Under the pieces are notes generated by a model that did no database searches, was not told the origin of the DNA, and saw only the letters and a list, made by a program, of their open reading frames with translations. Shown here one piece after another: positions 11,433 to 23,240 of a stretch of DNA of 64,000 nucleotides. A program made the translations under genes and the position numbers. The stretch comes from Vicia villosa (Eukaryota; Streptophyta; Magnoliopsida; Fabales; Fabaceae). Each line of letters opens with the position of its first letter. Position 1 is the first letter of the stretch. The stretch spans positions 80,574,364-80,638,363 of the forward strand of contig NC_081184.1 of the NCBI RefSeq assembly GCF_029867415.1, written 5' to 3'.

Positions 11433-12905
11433 TTGTGTAGATTATAGACAGCTGAACAAAGTAACCATTAAGAATAAATATCCGCTACCGAGAATAGATG
11501 ATCTGATGGACCAATTGCTTGGTGCGAGTGTTTTTAGCAAGATCGATCTGAGGTCGGGTTACCATCAGATTAAGGTTAAAGATGAAGATAATCAGAAGAC
11601 AGCATTCAGAACAAAATATGGACATTATGAATATTCAGTGATGCCGTTTGGTGTTACGAACGCGCCAGGAGTATTTATGGAGTATATGAACCGTATCTTT
11701 CATGAGTATTTGGATCAGTTTGTCGTGGTGTTCATAGACAACATCTTGATATATTCTAAATCAAAATAAGAGAATTCAGACCATTTAAGGACAGCATTGC
11801 AAGTGTTGAAAGAAAGGAAGCTGTGTGGGAAGTTGTCCAAGTGTGAATTTTGGTTGAAGGAAGTCAGTTTTCTGGGACATGTCATATCTGGTAGTGGCAT
11901 TGCTATAGATCCATCCAAGGTAGATGCTGTGTTACAATGGGATGCTCGAAAGTCAGCTACTGAGATCAGAAGTTTCTTGGGCTTAGCCGGTTACTATAGA
12001 CGGTTTATTGAAGGATTTTCTAATTTGGCACTTCCGTTAACTAAGTTGACGTGTAAGGGTAAAGTGTTCATATGGGATGCACAATGCGAAGAAAGTTTTG
12101 TAGAACTGAAGAAGAGACTGACGACAGCTCCAGTTTTGATGTTACCGAACCCAGGAGAACCTTTTGTAGTTTATTGTGATGCTTCTCTGATGGGTTTAGG
12201 TGGTGTACTTATGCAGAATGGTAAGGTGATTGCTTATGCGTCGAGACAACTGAGAATTCATGAAAAGAACTACCCCACACATGATTTGGAACTCGCTGCT
12301 GTTGTTTTCGTACTAAAGATTTGGAGACATCATCTCTATGGTTCTAGATTTGAAGTTTATAGTGACCATAAGAGCTTGAAATACTTGTTTGACCAGAAGG
12401 AGTTGAACATGAGACAACGAAGATGGTTAGAATTGCTGAAGGATTATGATTTCGGTTGAATTATCATCCCGGTAAGGAAAATGTTGTGGCTGATGCCTTA
12501 AGCCGGAAGACCTTGCACATGTCGGCTATGATGGTTAAAGAGTTAGAACTGATCGAACAATTCCGAGATATGAGCTTGATTTGTGAAGTGACACCGCAGA
12601 GTGTTAAGTTGGGAATGCTTAAAATTGATAATGACTTTCTGAACAGTATCAAAGAGGCTCAGAATATGGATGTGAAAATGGTAGACATTATAGTTGGTTG
12701 TGGCAGATCCGAGAAGAGTGATTTTAAGGTGGACGCGCAAGGAGTATTGAGATTGCAGAATCTAATTTGTATCCCTGATGACAATGATATGAAAAGGATG
12801 ATTTTAGAAGAAGGTCATCGAAGTAACTTGAGTATTCATCCTGTAGCTACTAAAATGTATCAAGACTTGAAGAAAATATTTTGGTGGCCGAGAGTGAAAG
12901 AAGAT
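11433..12905 (+). pseudogene. Element A pol, part 2: RT, RNase H and integrase zinc finger
   Basis: In order: RT blocks [31 protein letters not shown] and [12 protein letters not shown]; the catalytic motif, which reads [10 protein letters not shown] where the family has F(I/V)DDILIYSK; RNase H with YCDAS, then [16 protein letters not shown] and HHLYG; then a frame change near 12457 before NYHPGKENVVADALSRK; then the integrase N-terminus with the two His of the HHCC finger (EEGHRSNLSIHP) up to WWPRVKED. A TAA follows SKSK at 11767-11769. The RT Asp-to-Asn change, the stop and the frameshift show a dead copy. Element D interrupts the integrase finger at 12905. Confidence 0.88.
12901..12905. 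repeat. Target site duplication of D, left copy (aagat)
   Basis: The 5 bp aagat before the LTR is repeated exactly at 37938-37942. This marks a single insertion of D into the integrase of A. Confidence 0.9.
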
Positions 12906-13091
12906 TGTCGCCCTCGGTTTTTTCCATACCTCTCATGGAGAGATACGCGAACTGACTCTTTTTTTTGTTTCTGCTTTTGTACTTGAAAATCAGAGAGTCG
13001 CCACCGACCTTTTATTTTATCCAATTAAGGAAAGGTTTATAAAAGAAATAGGAAAAATACCTTTAGGAAATTCTGGGTAAGGGGGTAGGTT

Positions 13092-13123
13092 ATACAAAGG
13101 GAAGGTGTTAGCACCCTTTGTAT
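13092..13123 (-). other. Stem-loop near the LTR 3' end (D, left copy)
   Basis: The arms atacaaaggg and ccctttgtat form a perfect 10-bp stem around a 12-nt loop. The same structure is at 33394-33425 (D, other LTR), 7991-8023 (C, with a G-C pair replacing A-T in both arms) and 43565-43597 (E, one mismatch). Confidence 0.75.
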
Positions 13124-16100
13124 CCATGGTTATCCATGGGCTCTTTAATTTGCTTAGCTCACTTGTTTTCAATCACTTTTCAATTGCTTTAAAATGCTTG
13201 TATGTGGTTTGAAATACCCTTGTAAATTGACTTTGTACTGATCCTTGTGCGGATGTATACAAAGTGATTTTATCTTTCAAAAGATGATTTTTTTGAAAAA
13301 AGAACGTTAACTTCGTAATGATCCTTGTTTGGATATATACAAAGTATTGTCTTTTTGAAAGTTTTATTTTGAAAAATAACGGTATATGAGAGATTTGTTT
13401 TGATTTGAGCAAGCAAATTAGGAGGTCTACCCTGAGTTATAAGGTCTTTATCCTATTTCCTTTAAAAATCTATCCTTTCACCGGATATAAACAAAGGTTC
13501 GATTCGAAACAGTAGAATTTGGTTTTTCTTGATTTTTTTGAAAAGAATGAGAAGGGATTACCTTAAGAGGTGCAAGTGTGATTGTGTTTAGATTCAGATA
13601 TTTTATCTTTGAAGTTAGTGATCTAACGGTTCAATTTTATCTTTGGCATACACGCAGTTTATATGTGCTGGAATTTAAAATGCGGAAATGTAAAATGCGG
13701 AAAGTAAATCTACGCTATTACATCGATTGTGCAGGAAATGTAAACTACGCTATTTACATGAATTTGACAACCTATACATTTATCTAGGAATTTAAATTGC
13801 AAGAAAATAAAAGAAATGTTTTTTGGATTTTTTTATGATTTATTTTAATTATAATTAATGCATGATTAGTTAAATTAAAATGAGGAAAAAAAGAAATGAA
13901 AATAAATTTAAACCTAAAAATTAAGTTCAAAATATGTTCAAAATGTTTGTCAATTAATTTTAAAACAAAACTAATTTTTTTGGGATTTTGAAATTTATTA
14001 AGTTAATTAATACATAATTATACAAATAATTACACGAATAATTAAAACTTAAAGAGAAAATTATTCTAAATATGTACAAAATTAGTTTATGATATATATA
14101 AACAATATTTAATATAAAGAAAAAAATTTTTTTATGATTTTTGATTGGTTGAAAATAATTAAAAGATAAATGTATGCATATTATCTAATTAATTATACAA
14201 AATATTTAAATTATGAAGAAAAATAAAATATTTTTATATCAGAAAAAAAATATTATTTTAGAAACTTAAAAATATTTTTTGTGTATTTTTTGGATATTTA
14301 AAACTATTTTTAATTAATTTTATAAAGAAATTAAAATAAAAATAGAAAATAAATTAAGGCATAATCATGTGTGGTATTTAAATTAGGTCCATGACATGAG
14401 GCTCATTCTGATGCGTTGGTTTCATTTTTAGTGGAGATCTATGGCCCAGATGCGTGGATACATGGTACACGTGGTTAGAGGTGCAACATGTGATCATGCT
14501 GAAACTTAAGAGTCCAACATGGGGCCCACTAAAGCTGACTGGCGAATAGAAAGAGGAGAATATGCCACGCGTGCGGTCAAAAATTCAACCTCACTATTCA
14601 TCATCTTCTTCCTTTTACCTACGGAATTTCTTGCAAACTTACCTGCGGATTTTGCTTTCAATTTTTTAACCTTTTGAATGACCTACAAAATAAAAATGGA
14701 AAAGAACAAAGGCCACCCAGATCACCTAAATGGACCCTTCTGAGCATGATAGCGTTGTTAGTTTTTTCATTTGGAGCCTCTATCATGGAGAACGAAAGCT
14801 TCACGTGTTTGAAGCTCAAAAATGGTGGAGCTTCAAAACCACGTTAAGGCTTGCATGTGATCACTATAACCTACTCTATATCATGCCATGAGTCCATGCA
14901 AATGGTTAAATTTCATTTTAGTTAAGCATGCATACGAAAACGAAAGCTTATGTGTGTATGTTCATGTAAACATCATGCGCATATTATGACTCTCATGGGA
15001 CCAAACAAAAAGCTTATTCTTACTCTATTTTACTTTAGGAGATGATTGGAAGTGTTTATTTGTATTGATAATGATTGGAATATGGAAAACGAAAATTTAC
15101 AAAGTTATGGAATTTTTGAGAATTTTGTGAAGTTTCTTTGCTCCCTCCTTTGCTATTTTCATGTGTGTCTTGTTGTTGAAGTATGCAGCTTCATTTATAA
15201 GCCAAGAAGTGCTTAGAAACTAAGCCAAGAAGCATTCATTGCTTGGTTGAAACTTTGATTTTTAAAGATTAAAAATCTTTGAATATTTGACCAAGTCTTG
15301 CTCTTCTTAACTTCTCTTGCCTTGTACTTCAATTTTCTGCAGAAAATTAAAGATTCTTTGGTGAGTCATGCTTAAGATTTAAGCCATCCATTATCCTTCC
15401 ATTTTCCATTTTCAATTTAATCTTAAAATAGGATAAAATTAAGCCAAAAATGAATAAAAATGGTGTGGGCTTTGTCTTGGTCGTGGGAGGCCCATTATAT
15501 CATGGTAAACATGTTTGAACTATGAGAACTTGGCCCCATTTGGAAAAAATACATTTTTGAGCAATGTTGGTTTTGTGCATTTTCCCAAAAATTTAGCAAA
15601 CTTCAACAAGGTGTAAATCCCTCAATTTTTGTCATATGAAGGAGATCTTGCACTTTTTGAAAACCTCAAATAGTCCTCTAACCAATGTCTTTGGTATCAT
15701 GTCAAAATGAGTTTTGATGCTCCTTGTGTGTCCTTTTGAAAAAAGTGTGTTTTTGTTGACTTTGAAAATGACCTGTAATGTCTTTGTCCATATTTTTCAA
15801 ATGGTGAATCTAATGACCATGGGACCAATTGCATTTGAAATATAATTTAATTTCCTTCAAAATAAGCTTTGGTTTGAATATTTTGGATGAAGGATGAGAG
15901 AGTTATGACCAGTCAAAGTTCAGTTGACTTTTCAGGTGAAAACCCTAATTTTGAATCTTAGGGTTTTGTTGATTTTTGATCTTTCCTTGATGAATTATGA
16001 TCATCCAATTATCAAATAATGAATCCTTTGACAAAATATGGATGTTGACAAAAAATTTCATTTTTGACTGTCTGTTGACTTTTTTTGGTCAAACGGGTCG

Positions 16101-16150
16101 TCTGTTGACTGTTTGAGCTGCTGACGATGCGTCTGAGTGAATTGAAGTTT

Positions 16151-16375
16151 GGAAAAAGAGAAGAGGAAAGAAGAAAGGGGAAAAAGAAAGAAGAAAAGAG
16201 GGAGAAAAAGAAAGAAAAAAGAAAGGAAAGGGGAAGGGAAAAGGAAAGGAGAAAAGAAGAAGAGGGGGGGAAAGGAAAAGAGAAGGGGAAGGAAAGGAAG
16301 AAGGGGAAAAAGAAAGAAAGGAGGAAGGAGAAAAGAAAAAAAAGGGGAAAGAAGGAAGGGAGGGGAAGGAAAAAG
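16151..16375 (+). repeat. Homopurine tract of about 225 bp in one LTR of D
   Basis: The + strand contains only A and G here. The flanks (gaattgaagttt and gattgatttgattgatgg) match the other LTR, where unrelated mixed sequence of almost the same length (about 36473-36696) fills the gap. Frames through the block translate to Lys/Arg/Glu/Gly runs and are not genes. Confidence 0.85.
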
Positions 16376-16809
16376 ATTGATTTGATTGATGGTACAAAAC
16401 ACTGAGAATTGTACTGTCAGCAATTTGACTGTCAACTGACTGTTCAGGTATTAATGTAGCAGTTAGAGTGAAAAATCAACAGTCAAAGTTAATTTTCTTT
16501 TTGTTGTTTTTGTTTTATGTGAAAGATGAAAGTTTATTTACATGACTTGTTAAAAAACACAGACATAATAAATAACTAATATTTACTGTACGCGAGCAAA
16601 ATTACCGATAATAACCCTGAAAATCATTTAATGCACAGAAAAATAAATATTTGACTGGCAGAAAACACACAAAATATTTATCTGAATAATTAAGCAGCAG
16701 TATGACAAATAGTACAACATTTAATACTGACAGTATAAATATTACATACTATAATGAACAGTACGACGAGGTAAACGGTACATTTAAGAAATAGGAGATA
16801 CGACACACT

Positions 16810-16977
16810 TTAAGAATGACGATTGATAACCCATGCTACGAATAATAACATGTAGATGATTGGGAATGCAAGCATCCCAGGTTCACAGTTTTCAGGGCTA
16901 TGTAGACAGAAGAAAGACATGATTACCACCACAACGGTGATGACCATAAGAAAAGACGTTTCCATCCGCTTCGCCAT
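16810..16977 (-). CDS. LTR-encoded 55-aa putative membrane protein of D (3' LTR copy)
   Basis: The first ATG after the - strand TATAAATA (17077-17070) lies in a good plant context (acaaaATGGC) 100 nt downstream and opens 55 codons. The product has a short basic N-terminus (MAKRMET), a hydrophobic segment at residues 9-24 (FLMVITVVVVIMSFFC), a short loop with ENCEPG, and a second hydrophobic segment at about 35-51 (MLAFPIIYMLLFVAWVI). That predicts a small two-pass or signal-anchored membrane protein. The copy in the other LTR (37129-37296) is also open, differing by three residues. I recognise no family, and a chance frame remains possible. Confidence 0.4.
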   Translation of the reverse strand: MAKRMETSFLMVITVVVVIMSFFCLHSPENCEPGMLAFPIIYMLLFVAWVINRHS

Positions 16978-17069
16978 TTTGTCGGGGAAGAAGAAAGAAT
17001 GAATATGAAGTAGAAATTTTGAGAGATGAGTTAGAATTTGATGTGAGATTTTATGGAAAAAATGAGAGG

Positions 17070-17077
17070 TATTTATA
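17070..17077 (-). promoter_or_regulatory. TATA box of the D LTR promoter
   Basis: TATAAATA on the - strand, with the same motif at 37389-37396 in the 5' LTR. Transcription would begin about 30 nt downstream, near 17045 (37364 in the 5' LTR). The first ATG of the transcript would then be the 55-aa ORF. Confidence 0.6.
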
Positions 17078-17320
17078 GAATGAAAAGAAGGATAGAGACG
17101 TTGGGGAATGAAGTGATTCCGTACAAAAGGAAAATTTGAGTGGAAGTAAGTTTTGAAAGAAAGTGTATGACAGTCTTGGGAAAAAGAGAGATGTATAGAA
17201 TAAAGTTAGGATTTGATTTTTGAAAAAAAAGATTTGAAGAGATTTTGAAAATAATGGAATATAGTACAAAAGTTAGTGGGAAACAAAAATTAGTAATAAT
17301 TTACTTGTTTACCAGTACAG

Positions 17321-17378
17321 TTTGAATCCTCGACTCTGCGCCTGCAAAAGATTTAGTTCTGTACCAATTGCGTCAGTA
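17321..17378 (-). repeat. tRNA-like module in LTR D (3' LTR copy)
   Basis: On the - strand TGACGCAATTGGTACAG resembles an A box of the TRGCNCAATTGGT type. It is followed by GTCGAGGATTCAAAC, a weak B-box-like sequence. The same module is at 37640-37697. It lies about 245 nt upstream of the TATA box in U3. Confidence 0.4.
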
Positions 17379-17907
17379 CTATTTATCTGTAAATAAATAT
17401 CAAATAAATAGCGTGTGTGAAGTAATAAACAGTAACTGGCGTTTGCGTAAGAATAAATTCAACAGCGAGCCAAAATACTGTATAAGAAAAATTCTAAAAA
17501 CTAAGTATTTCATATGTCAGGATATTTATGAAATAAAAATCCATGATTATATGAAACTCCTAATTTTTAGATTGGAGTTTTCTTGAAAAAAGATGCGAGC
17601 AAATTTTGGGGTATAACAGTTGCCCCTATTCAATCTTCTTAAACCTGAAGAGATTGTCTGAAATCTGAAGGTGGAAGATGATTGAATATTTTAGATGCCC
17701 TGAAAATTTGCACTTACCTTGATCGGAAGTGATGTTGGAAGTTGTCTTTGAATGTTGTCTGAGAGATGTTGTTGGCAGATTGAAACATTACCTGAGATGG
17801 GCTTTCAGATGCCATCTGGCAGATGTATTTGATGGTTTGCTCACCAGAATGAATCCATTGATTATATCTTGATGAAGGATTTGAAAACCCGCTGCTTTGA
17901 CTGTTTC

Positions 17908-18410
17908 GGAACCGTCCAAGGTTACCGCTTTAAGTCTAGGAGGATGATCTTTATGGAACTGTCCAAAGTCTTTCCGCTTTAGATTTTGAAAGTTGATCAT
18001 TGTGGAACCGTCTGAGGTATCCGCTTTAGATCTTCGATGGTAGATCGTTCTGGAACCATCTGAGGTATCGACTTTAGATCTTCGATGGTAGATCGTTCTG
18101 GAACCGTCTGAGGTATCAGCTTTAGATCTTCGATGATAGATCATTCTGGAACCATCTGAGGTATTAGCTTTAGATCTTCGATGGTAGATCGTTTTGGAAC
18201 CGTCTGAGGTATCGACTTTAGATCTTTGATGGTAGATCGTTCTGGAACCGTCTGAGGTATCAGCTTTAGATCTTCGATGATAGATCGTTCTGGAACCGTC
18301 TGAGGTATCAGCTTTAGATCTTCGATGATAGATCGTTCTGGAACCGTCTGAGGTATCAGCTTTAGATCTTTGATGGTAGATCGTTCTGGAACCGTCTGAG
18401 GTATCAGCTT
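17908..18410 (-). repeat. 48-bp tandem array in the D 3' region, about 10 copies
   Basis: The unit contains ggaaccgtctgaggtatcag and ctttagatcttcgatg. Eight to nine units are regular and two at the left are degenerate. Since 48 is a multiple of three, one - strand frame stays open across the array as 16-residue repeats of the type IYHRRSKADTSDGSRT. That frame starts after a TGA near 18466 and has no ATG before 18144. Tandem repeats between integrase and the 3' LTR are common in Ogre; translation is not implied. Confidence 0.85.
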
Positions 18411-18661
18411 TGATCTGTGTTACTTGTTTTTTGAGTTGATAAGTGATTTGGAAAGAGAGATCTCTTCAGAATGAATCTTCGGCTTGATTATACCTGAGAG
18501 GACTGCTTATCTGAAAAGAATTCAGTGGAACACTGCATGTGATTGATAACATCTTTGTTGAAGATATCCGTCTGCCTGAAAAAATCAAGTTAGTGATATG
18601 CAATGTTTATAATGCATGTAATGTAAGATATTCTCAAACTAAAGGAGAAATATGCATGTTA

Positions 18662-18746
18662 TGTTGTGTATGAATATGTGTATGAATATGTGTATGATGT
18701 ATGATGTATGATGTATGATGTATGATGTATGATGTATGATGTATGA
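18662..18746. repeat. Microsatellite, (atgatgt)n
   Basis: Repeated atgatgt units (18690-18746) follow two gtatgaatatgt units. It lies in the D 3' untranslated region. Confidence 0.85.
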
Positions 18747-19599
18747 GCGTGTCAAGCTTTTAGTTGGGAAAATAAATTCCCGCTAGTCATCTGGACATGA
18801 AGGTATTGTGATTGTTGATGATCTTTTGTCTTGTTTGAGTACCCTCGGCTGGGGACCTTCGTTGAGAACCATGGTGCTCTGTTTAAGGATCTTCGACTAC
18901 CGCTTGGGAATCAAAGGTAATTGGAAGTTCTGATTTTGATGCCCTTTTAAGTGGGAATGAGGAAGATGCATAATCCTCCGATGCACTATCTGACCAAGTC
19001 TTGGTGTGGAGATCACACTTTCTTGAGATAGTAATTTGGAACAGCCCTGCTGGGGGAATAAGATTTCTCGAATCACTTCGTTTGGAGGGAAAAATCTTAT
19101 CGAGGAATTTGCTGAGAAATGTATTTCCCTTGGGGATTTTTCTTCTGAAGCTGGTTTCGGGATGATGTCCAAATGATTGGGACATTACCTGAATGCTATT
19201 CCTGTTTTTCCTGGTAAACATCAATCATATTCAAATGCACATGTTCATTCAAAATTATCATTGGGACGTTTACGTATTCAAAACAGAAGAAGTGAAAATG
19301 TTGATTTTGAGCCTAAGCTGCATTGATTTTTGAAAAAGAGCCATGATAGGCTGATTAGTACAAGGAAACAAAAATCCTAGTAGTAGCAAATTGTCATAAA
19401 GCTTTGGAAAAGTGTTTATAAAGAGAAATAGCTATGTGAAAACAATCCAGTCAAGTTTCAATTCTGCTATTGCCAATCTGTCTTCAAGCATCTCATCCCT
19501 TACTTGTTGGAAGAAAGTGATTGGACTGATCGGTGTCTTCGATGTGTTGAATCTTGAAGGTGATTAGGTAAATAAACGGAACATAGTTGTACGCTTTAT

Positions 19600-19765
19600 T
19601 CCCTAACTTTTGCCTAGGCTGCCCTTTCAGGTTTTCAGCCTACCGGGATAATATTTATTTAGTCTCTAATTTTTTCCTGGATCGCCTTTTCAGGTTTTCA
19701 ATCCACCAAGACGCTCATTTTTTTGCATAGGTTGCCCTTTCAGGTTTTCAACTTAGCGAGCTTTT
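19600..19765 (-). repeat. Three short repeats after the D integrase
   Basis: Three spaced copies of a unit containing (g/c)ccttttcaggttttca or gccctttcaggttttca occur between the pol stop (19768) and the 48-bp array. No function is visible. The rest of 18750-19600 shows nothing that I recognise. Confidence 0.6.
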
Positions 19766-19767
19766 CT

Positions 19768-21256
19768 TTAAGCGAAATACTTTTTGACTATGTCTGCATT
19801 CACAGGGTGTGGGAAATCCTCGCCATCCATGGTGGTAAGCAACATGGCACCTCCGGAGAATATTTTCTTGATTACGAATGGTCCCTCATAAGTGGGAGTC
19901 CATTTGCCTCTGGGATCACCGTGTGGTAAGATGATGCGTTTGACAACCAAGCCACCAGTTTGGTATGCCTGACTTTTGACTTTTTTGTTGAAGGCTTTGA
20001 TCATGCGCTTTTGGTACAATTGACCATGACAAATAGCTGCGAGCCTTTTCTCATTAAGCAAGTTTATCTGGTCTAACCGTGTTTGAATCCAATCGTCTTC
20101 ATCTAGATCGGCTTCTTTCATAATCCTTAGGGAAGGAATTTGAATTTCAATTGGAAGAACCGCCTCCATACCATAGACTAAGGAGAATGGAGTTTCCCCT
20201 GTTGAAGTATGCGTAGATGTGCGATAACCATGAAGAGCAAAAGGTAACATCTCATGCCAGTCTTTGTAGGTTACTGTCATCTTTTGTATGATTTTCTTGA
20301 TGTTTTTATTGGCAGCTTCCATTGCGCCATTCATCTTTGGTCGATATGGAGAAGAATTATGATGTTTGATCTTGAACTGTGTGCAAAGTTCAGTAATCAT
20401 TCTGTTGTTTAGATTTGTGCCATTGTCCGTGATGATCCTTTCGGGAATGCCATACCGACAAATGAGATTGTGCTTGATAAATCGGGCTACAACATTCTTG
20501 GTGACAGAAGCAAATGAAGCTGCTTCTACCCACTTTGTGAAGTAGTCAATAGCGACCAGGATAAAGCGATGTCCGTTGGAGGCAGTAGGTTTGATTTCTC
20601 CAATCATATCAATACCCCACATTGCGAAAGACCAAGGAGCCGTCAGCACGTTTAACGGGACTGGAGGTACATGTACTTTGTCAGCATATATCTGGCATTT
20701 GTGACAGGTTCTAGAATGATGATGGCAGTCTGTCTCCATGGTAGACCAGTAATAACCTGCTCTGAGGATTTTTTTAGCCATTGTATGTCCACTTGAGTGA
20801 GTACCAAAGGCACCATCGTGTATGTCTTCCATAATCTGTTCTGCTTCCTTCTTGTTTACACAACGAAGTAAAGTCGAGTCATGGTTGCGTTTGTATATGG
20901 TCCCATTACTTAGAAAGAATTTGGCAGCAAACCTCCTTAGAAACTTTCTGTCGTTAATGGACGCCCCTTCAGGGTACTCCTGAGCTTCGAGATATCTTTT
21001 TACTTCATGGAACCATGGTTTCTCTTTTGTTCCTTCGGCATCGATCTCATTGCAATAGGATGGTTCATCTTGTCTGTAAATGGTGATTATCGGTGCCTCA
21101 TTGTCCAACCTGACTTTGAACATGGATGACATGGTAGCTAAGGCATCAGCTAGTTGATTTTCCTCGCGTGGGATGTGTTCAAAAGTGATTTCTTTGAAAT
21201 AAGGAATCAGACTCAACACATATTCTTTGTAAGGAATTAGATTCGGGTGCTTCGGC
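19768..21256 (-). CDS. D pol, part 2: end of second RNase H and integrase
   Basis: The frame takes up pol after the one-base insertion near 21255. It starts with the end of the archaeal-type RNase H (IPREENQLADALATM), then the integrase HHCC finger (His in HDGAFGTHSSGH, Cys in CHKCQ), and the D,D,E core: Asp in GIDMIGEI, TDNGTN, and Glu in NGAMEAANKNIKK. The GPF-like C-terminus is YEGPFVIKKI. It ends at TAA 19768. There is no chromodomain, as expected for the Tat lineage. The integrase core looks intact, so the only obvious block to pol here is the frameshift. Confidence 0.9.
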
Positions 21257-23240
21257 GTCCCATTCCTCTTTGACTTGGTAAATTACCAAGGCCGAGTCTC
21301 CGTAGACTTCCAGGAACTTGATTCTTAGATCAATTGCAGCTTTGAGACCCAGAATACATGCTTCGTATTCGGCTATATTGTTAGTGCAGTTGAAGCATAA
21401 TCTGGCAGTGAATGGTGTATAACCTCTTGTAGGGGAAATGATCACAGCTCCGATGCCATTTCCAAGTGCGTTAGAAGCTCCGTCAAAAACCATAGTCCAC
21501 CGGGATCCTGGCTTGGGTCCTTCTTCTGGTCCTGGTTGTTTGTAGTCATTGACTAGCATAATGTCTTCGTCTGGGAAGTCAAAGTTCAATGCTTGATAAT
21601 CATCCACTGCTTGATGAGCCAGATGATCAGCTACCACACTTCCTTTGATTGCTTTTTGTGAAGTGTATTGAATGTCATATTCTGTTAAGATCATTTGCCA
21701 TCTTGCTATTCTTCCAGAGAGAGCAGGTTTTTCGAACACGTATTTGATAGGATCCATTTTGGAGATTAGGAATGTGGTGTGATTTAGCATATACTGTCTT
21801 AGCCGGCGAGCCGCCCATGCTAAGGCACAGCAAGTTTTTTCGAGTAGTGAGTATCTTGTTTCACAATCGGTAAAATTTTTGCTAAGATAGTAGATTGCAT
21901 GCTCCTTTCGGCCAGACTCGTCATGTTGCCCCAGTACACACCCCATTGAATCTTCTAACACGGTTAGGTACATTATCAGAGGTCTTCCTTCCACAGGTGG
22001 CAACAAGATTGGTGGTTTTTGGAGATACTCTTTGATTTTGTCAAAGGCTAACTGGCATTTGTCATTCCACCTTTCCACTTGATCTTTCTTCAATAGTTTG
22101 AAGATCGGCACACAAGTAGTAGTCATATGGGCAATAAATCTGGCGATGTAATTCAGACGTCCCAAGAATCCTCTGACTTGTTTCTCGGTCCGGGGTATAG
22201 GCATCTCTTGAATGGCTTTGACCTTGGCGGGATCAACCTCAATACCTTTGCTGCTGACGATGAAACCTAAGAGTTTTCCGGATCTTACTCCAAAGGTACA
22301 CTTATTTAGATTCAGTCGCAACCTGTATTTCTTGAGTCTGTCAAACAGCTTGTGTAGATGACCCAGGTGTTCTTCCTCGGTGTTGGATTTTGCAATCATA
22401 TCATCGACATACACCTCTATCTCCTGATGAATCATATCATGGAACAGAGCTACCATTACACGTTGATAGGTTGCTCCTGCATTCTTTAAACCAAAGGGCA
22501 TTACTTTGTAACAAAAGGTTCCCCAGGGTGTTGTGAAGGTTGTTTTTTCCATGTCTTTGGGTGCCATCTTGATTTGATTGTACCCTGAGAATCCGTCCAT
22601 AAAGGAGAATACCTTGCATTGTGCGGTATTATCAACCAGTACATCGATGTGAGGTAAAGGGAAATCATCTTTGGGGCTTGCCCGGTTCAGATCTCTGTAG
22701 TCTACACATATTCTGACTTTCCCGTCTTTTTTAGGCACAGGCACGATGTTAGCTATCCAAGGAGGATAACTTACAACTTTCAGGAATCCGGCATTGAATT
22801 GCTTTTCAACCTCGTCTTTGATCTTTTTTGACATATCAGGTATACTCCTCCGTAGTTTCTGTTTGACTGGGGTGCTACCTTCTTTGATTGGCAGGCGATG
22901 AACCACAATGTATGTGTCAAGGCCTGGCATATCTTCATAGGACCAGGCGAATATCTCGACATAGTCTTGCAGCATTTGAATTAGTCTTTGCTTGACACTG
23001 TGCTCTAAATCAGCCCCTATTTTGACTTCTTTCTTTTCTTCGTTGCTGCCCAAGTTGATAACCTCAATTGGTTCCTCATGAGGCTGTATAGCCTTCTCTT
23101 CTTGTTCTAGAAGCCTTGCAAGTTCTCTTGGTACTTCACAATCTTCCTCACTTTCGTCCTCAGTTTGGTAGATCGGATTTTCAAAGTCATGACGGGCAAT
23201 AGCAGAATTGTTATCGACTGGATCCAACGTGAATGTGAAT
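21179..23240 (-). CDS. D pol, part 1: reverse transcriptase and two RNase H domains (exon 2)
   Basis: Exon 2 begins after the acceptor at 23241. In frame order: linker ELARLLEQEEKAIQPHEE; RT with ICVDYRDLNRASPKDDFP, FMDGFSGYNQI, MPFGLKNAGATYQR and catalytic YVDDMIAKS; first RNase H around YYLSKNFTDCETRYSLLEKT; then a second RNase H beginning WTMVFDGASNALGNGIGAV with NIAEYEACILGL and the Asp of YGDSALVI. Two RNase H domains in series mark the Tat/Ogre group. No ATG begins this exon, which fits its use as a spliced exon. An extra base near 21255 shifts the frame and leads to an early stop at 21179. Confidence 0.92.

Larger units (their letters stand above)
12906..17618 (-). repeat. D 3' LTR (4713 bp)
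   Basis: It aligns along its length with 33207-37937 except for a homopurine block at about 16151-16375. It carries U5 elements near its left edge (AGAGTCGCCACC at 12994-13005, stem-loop at 13092-13123), a small ORF at 16810-16977, a - strand TATAAATA at 17070-17077 and a tRNA-like module at 17321-17378. In the stretches compared by eye, divergence from the other LTR is a few percent. No other gene is seen in this stretch. Confidence 0.9.

Noticed and set aside
16058..16435. Several overlapping ORFs of 78-125 codons on both strands
   Set aside because: They lie in the homopurine block and encode only Lys/Arg/Glu/Gly or Phe/Pro/Ser/Leu runs; low-complexity artefacts.
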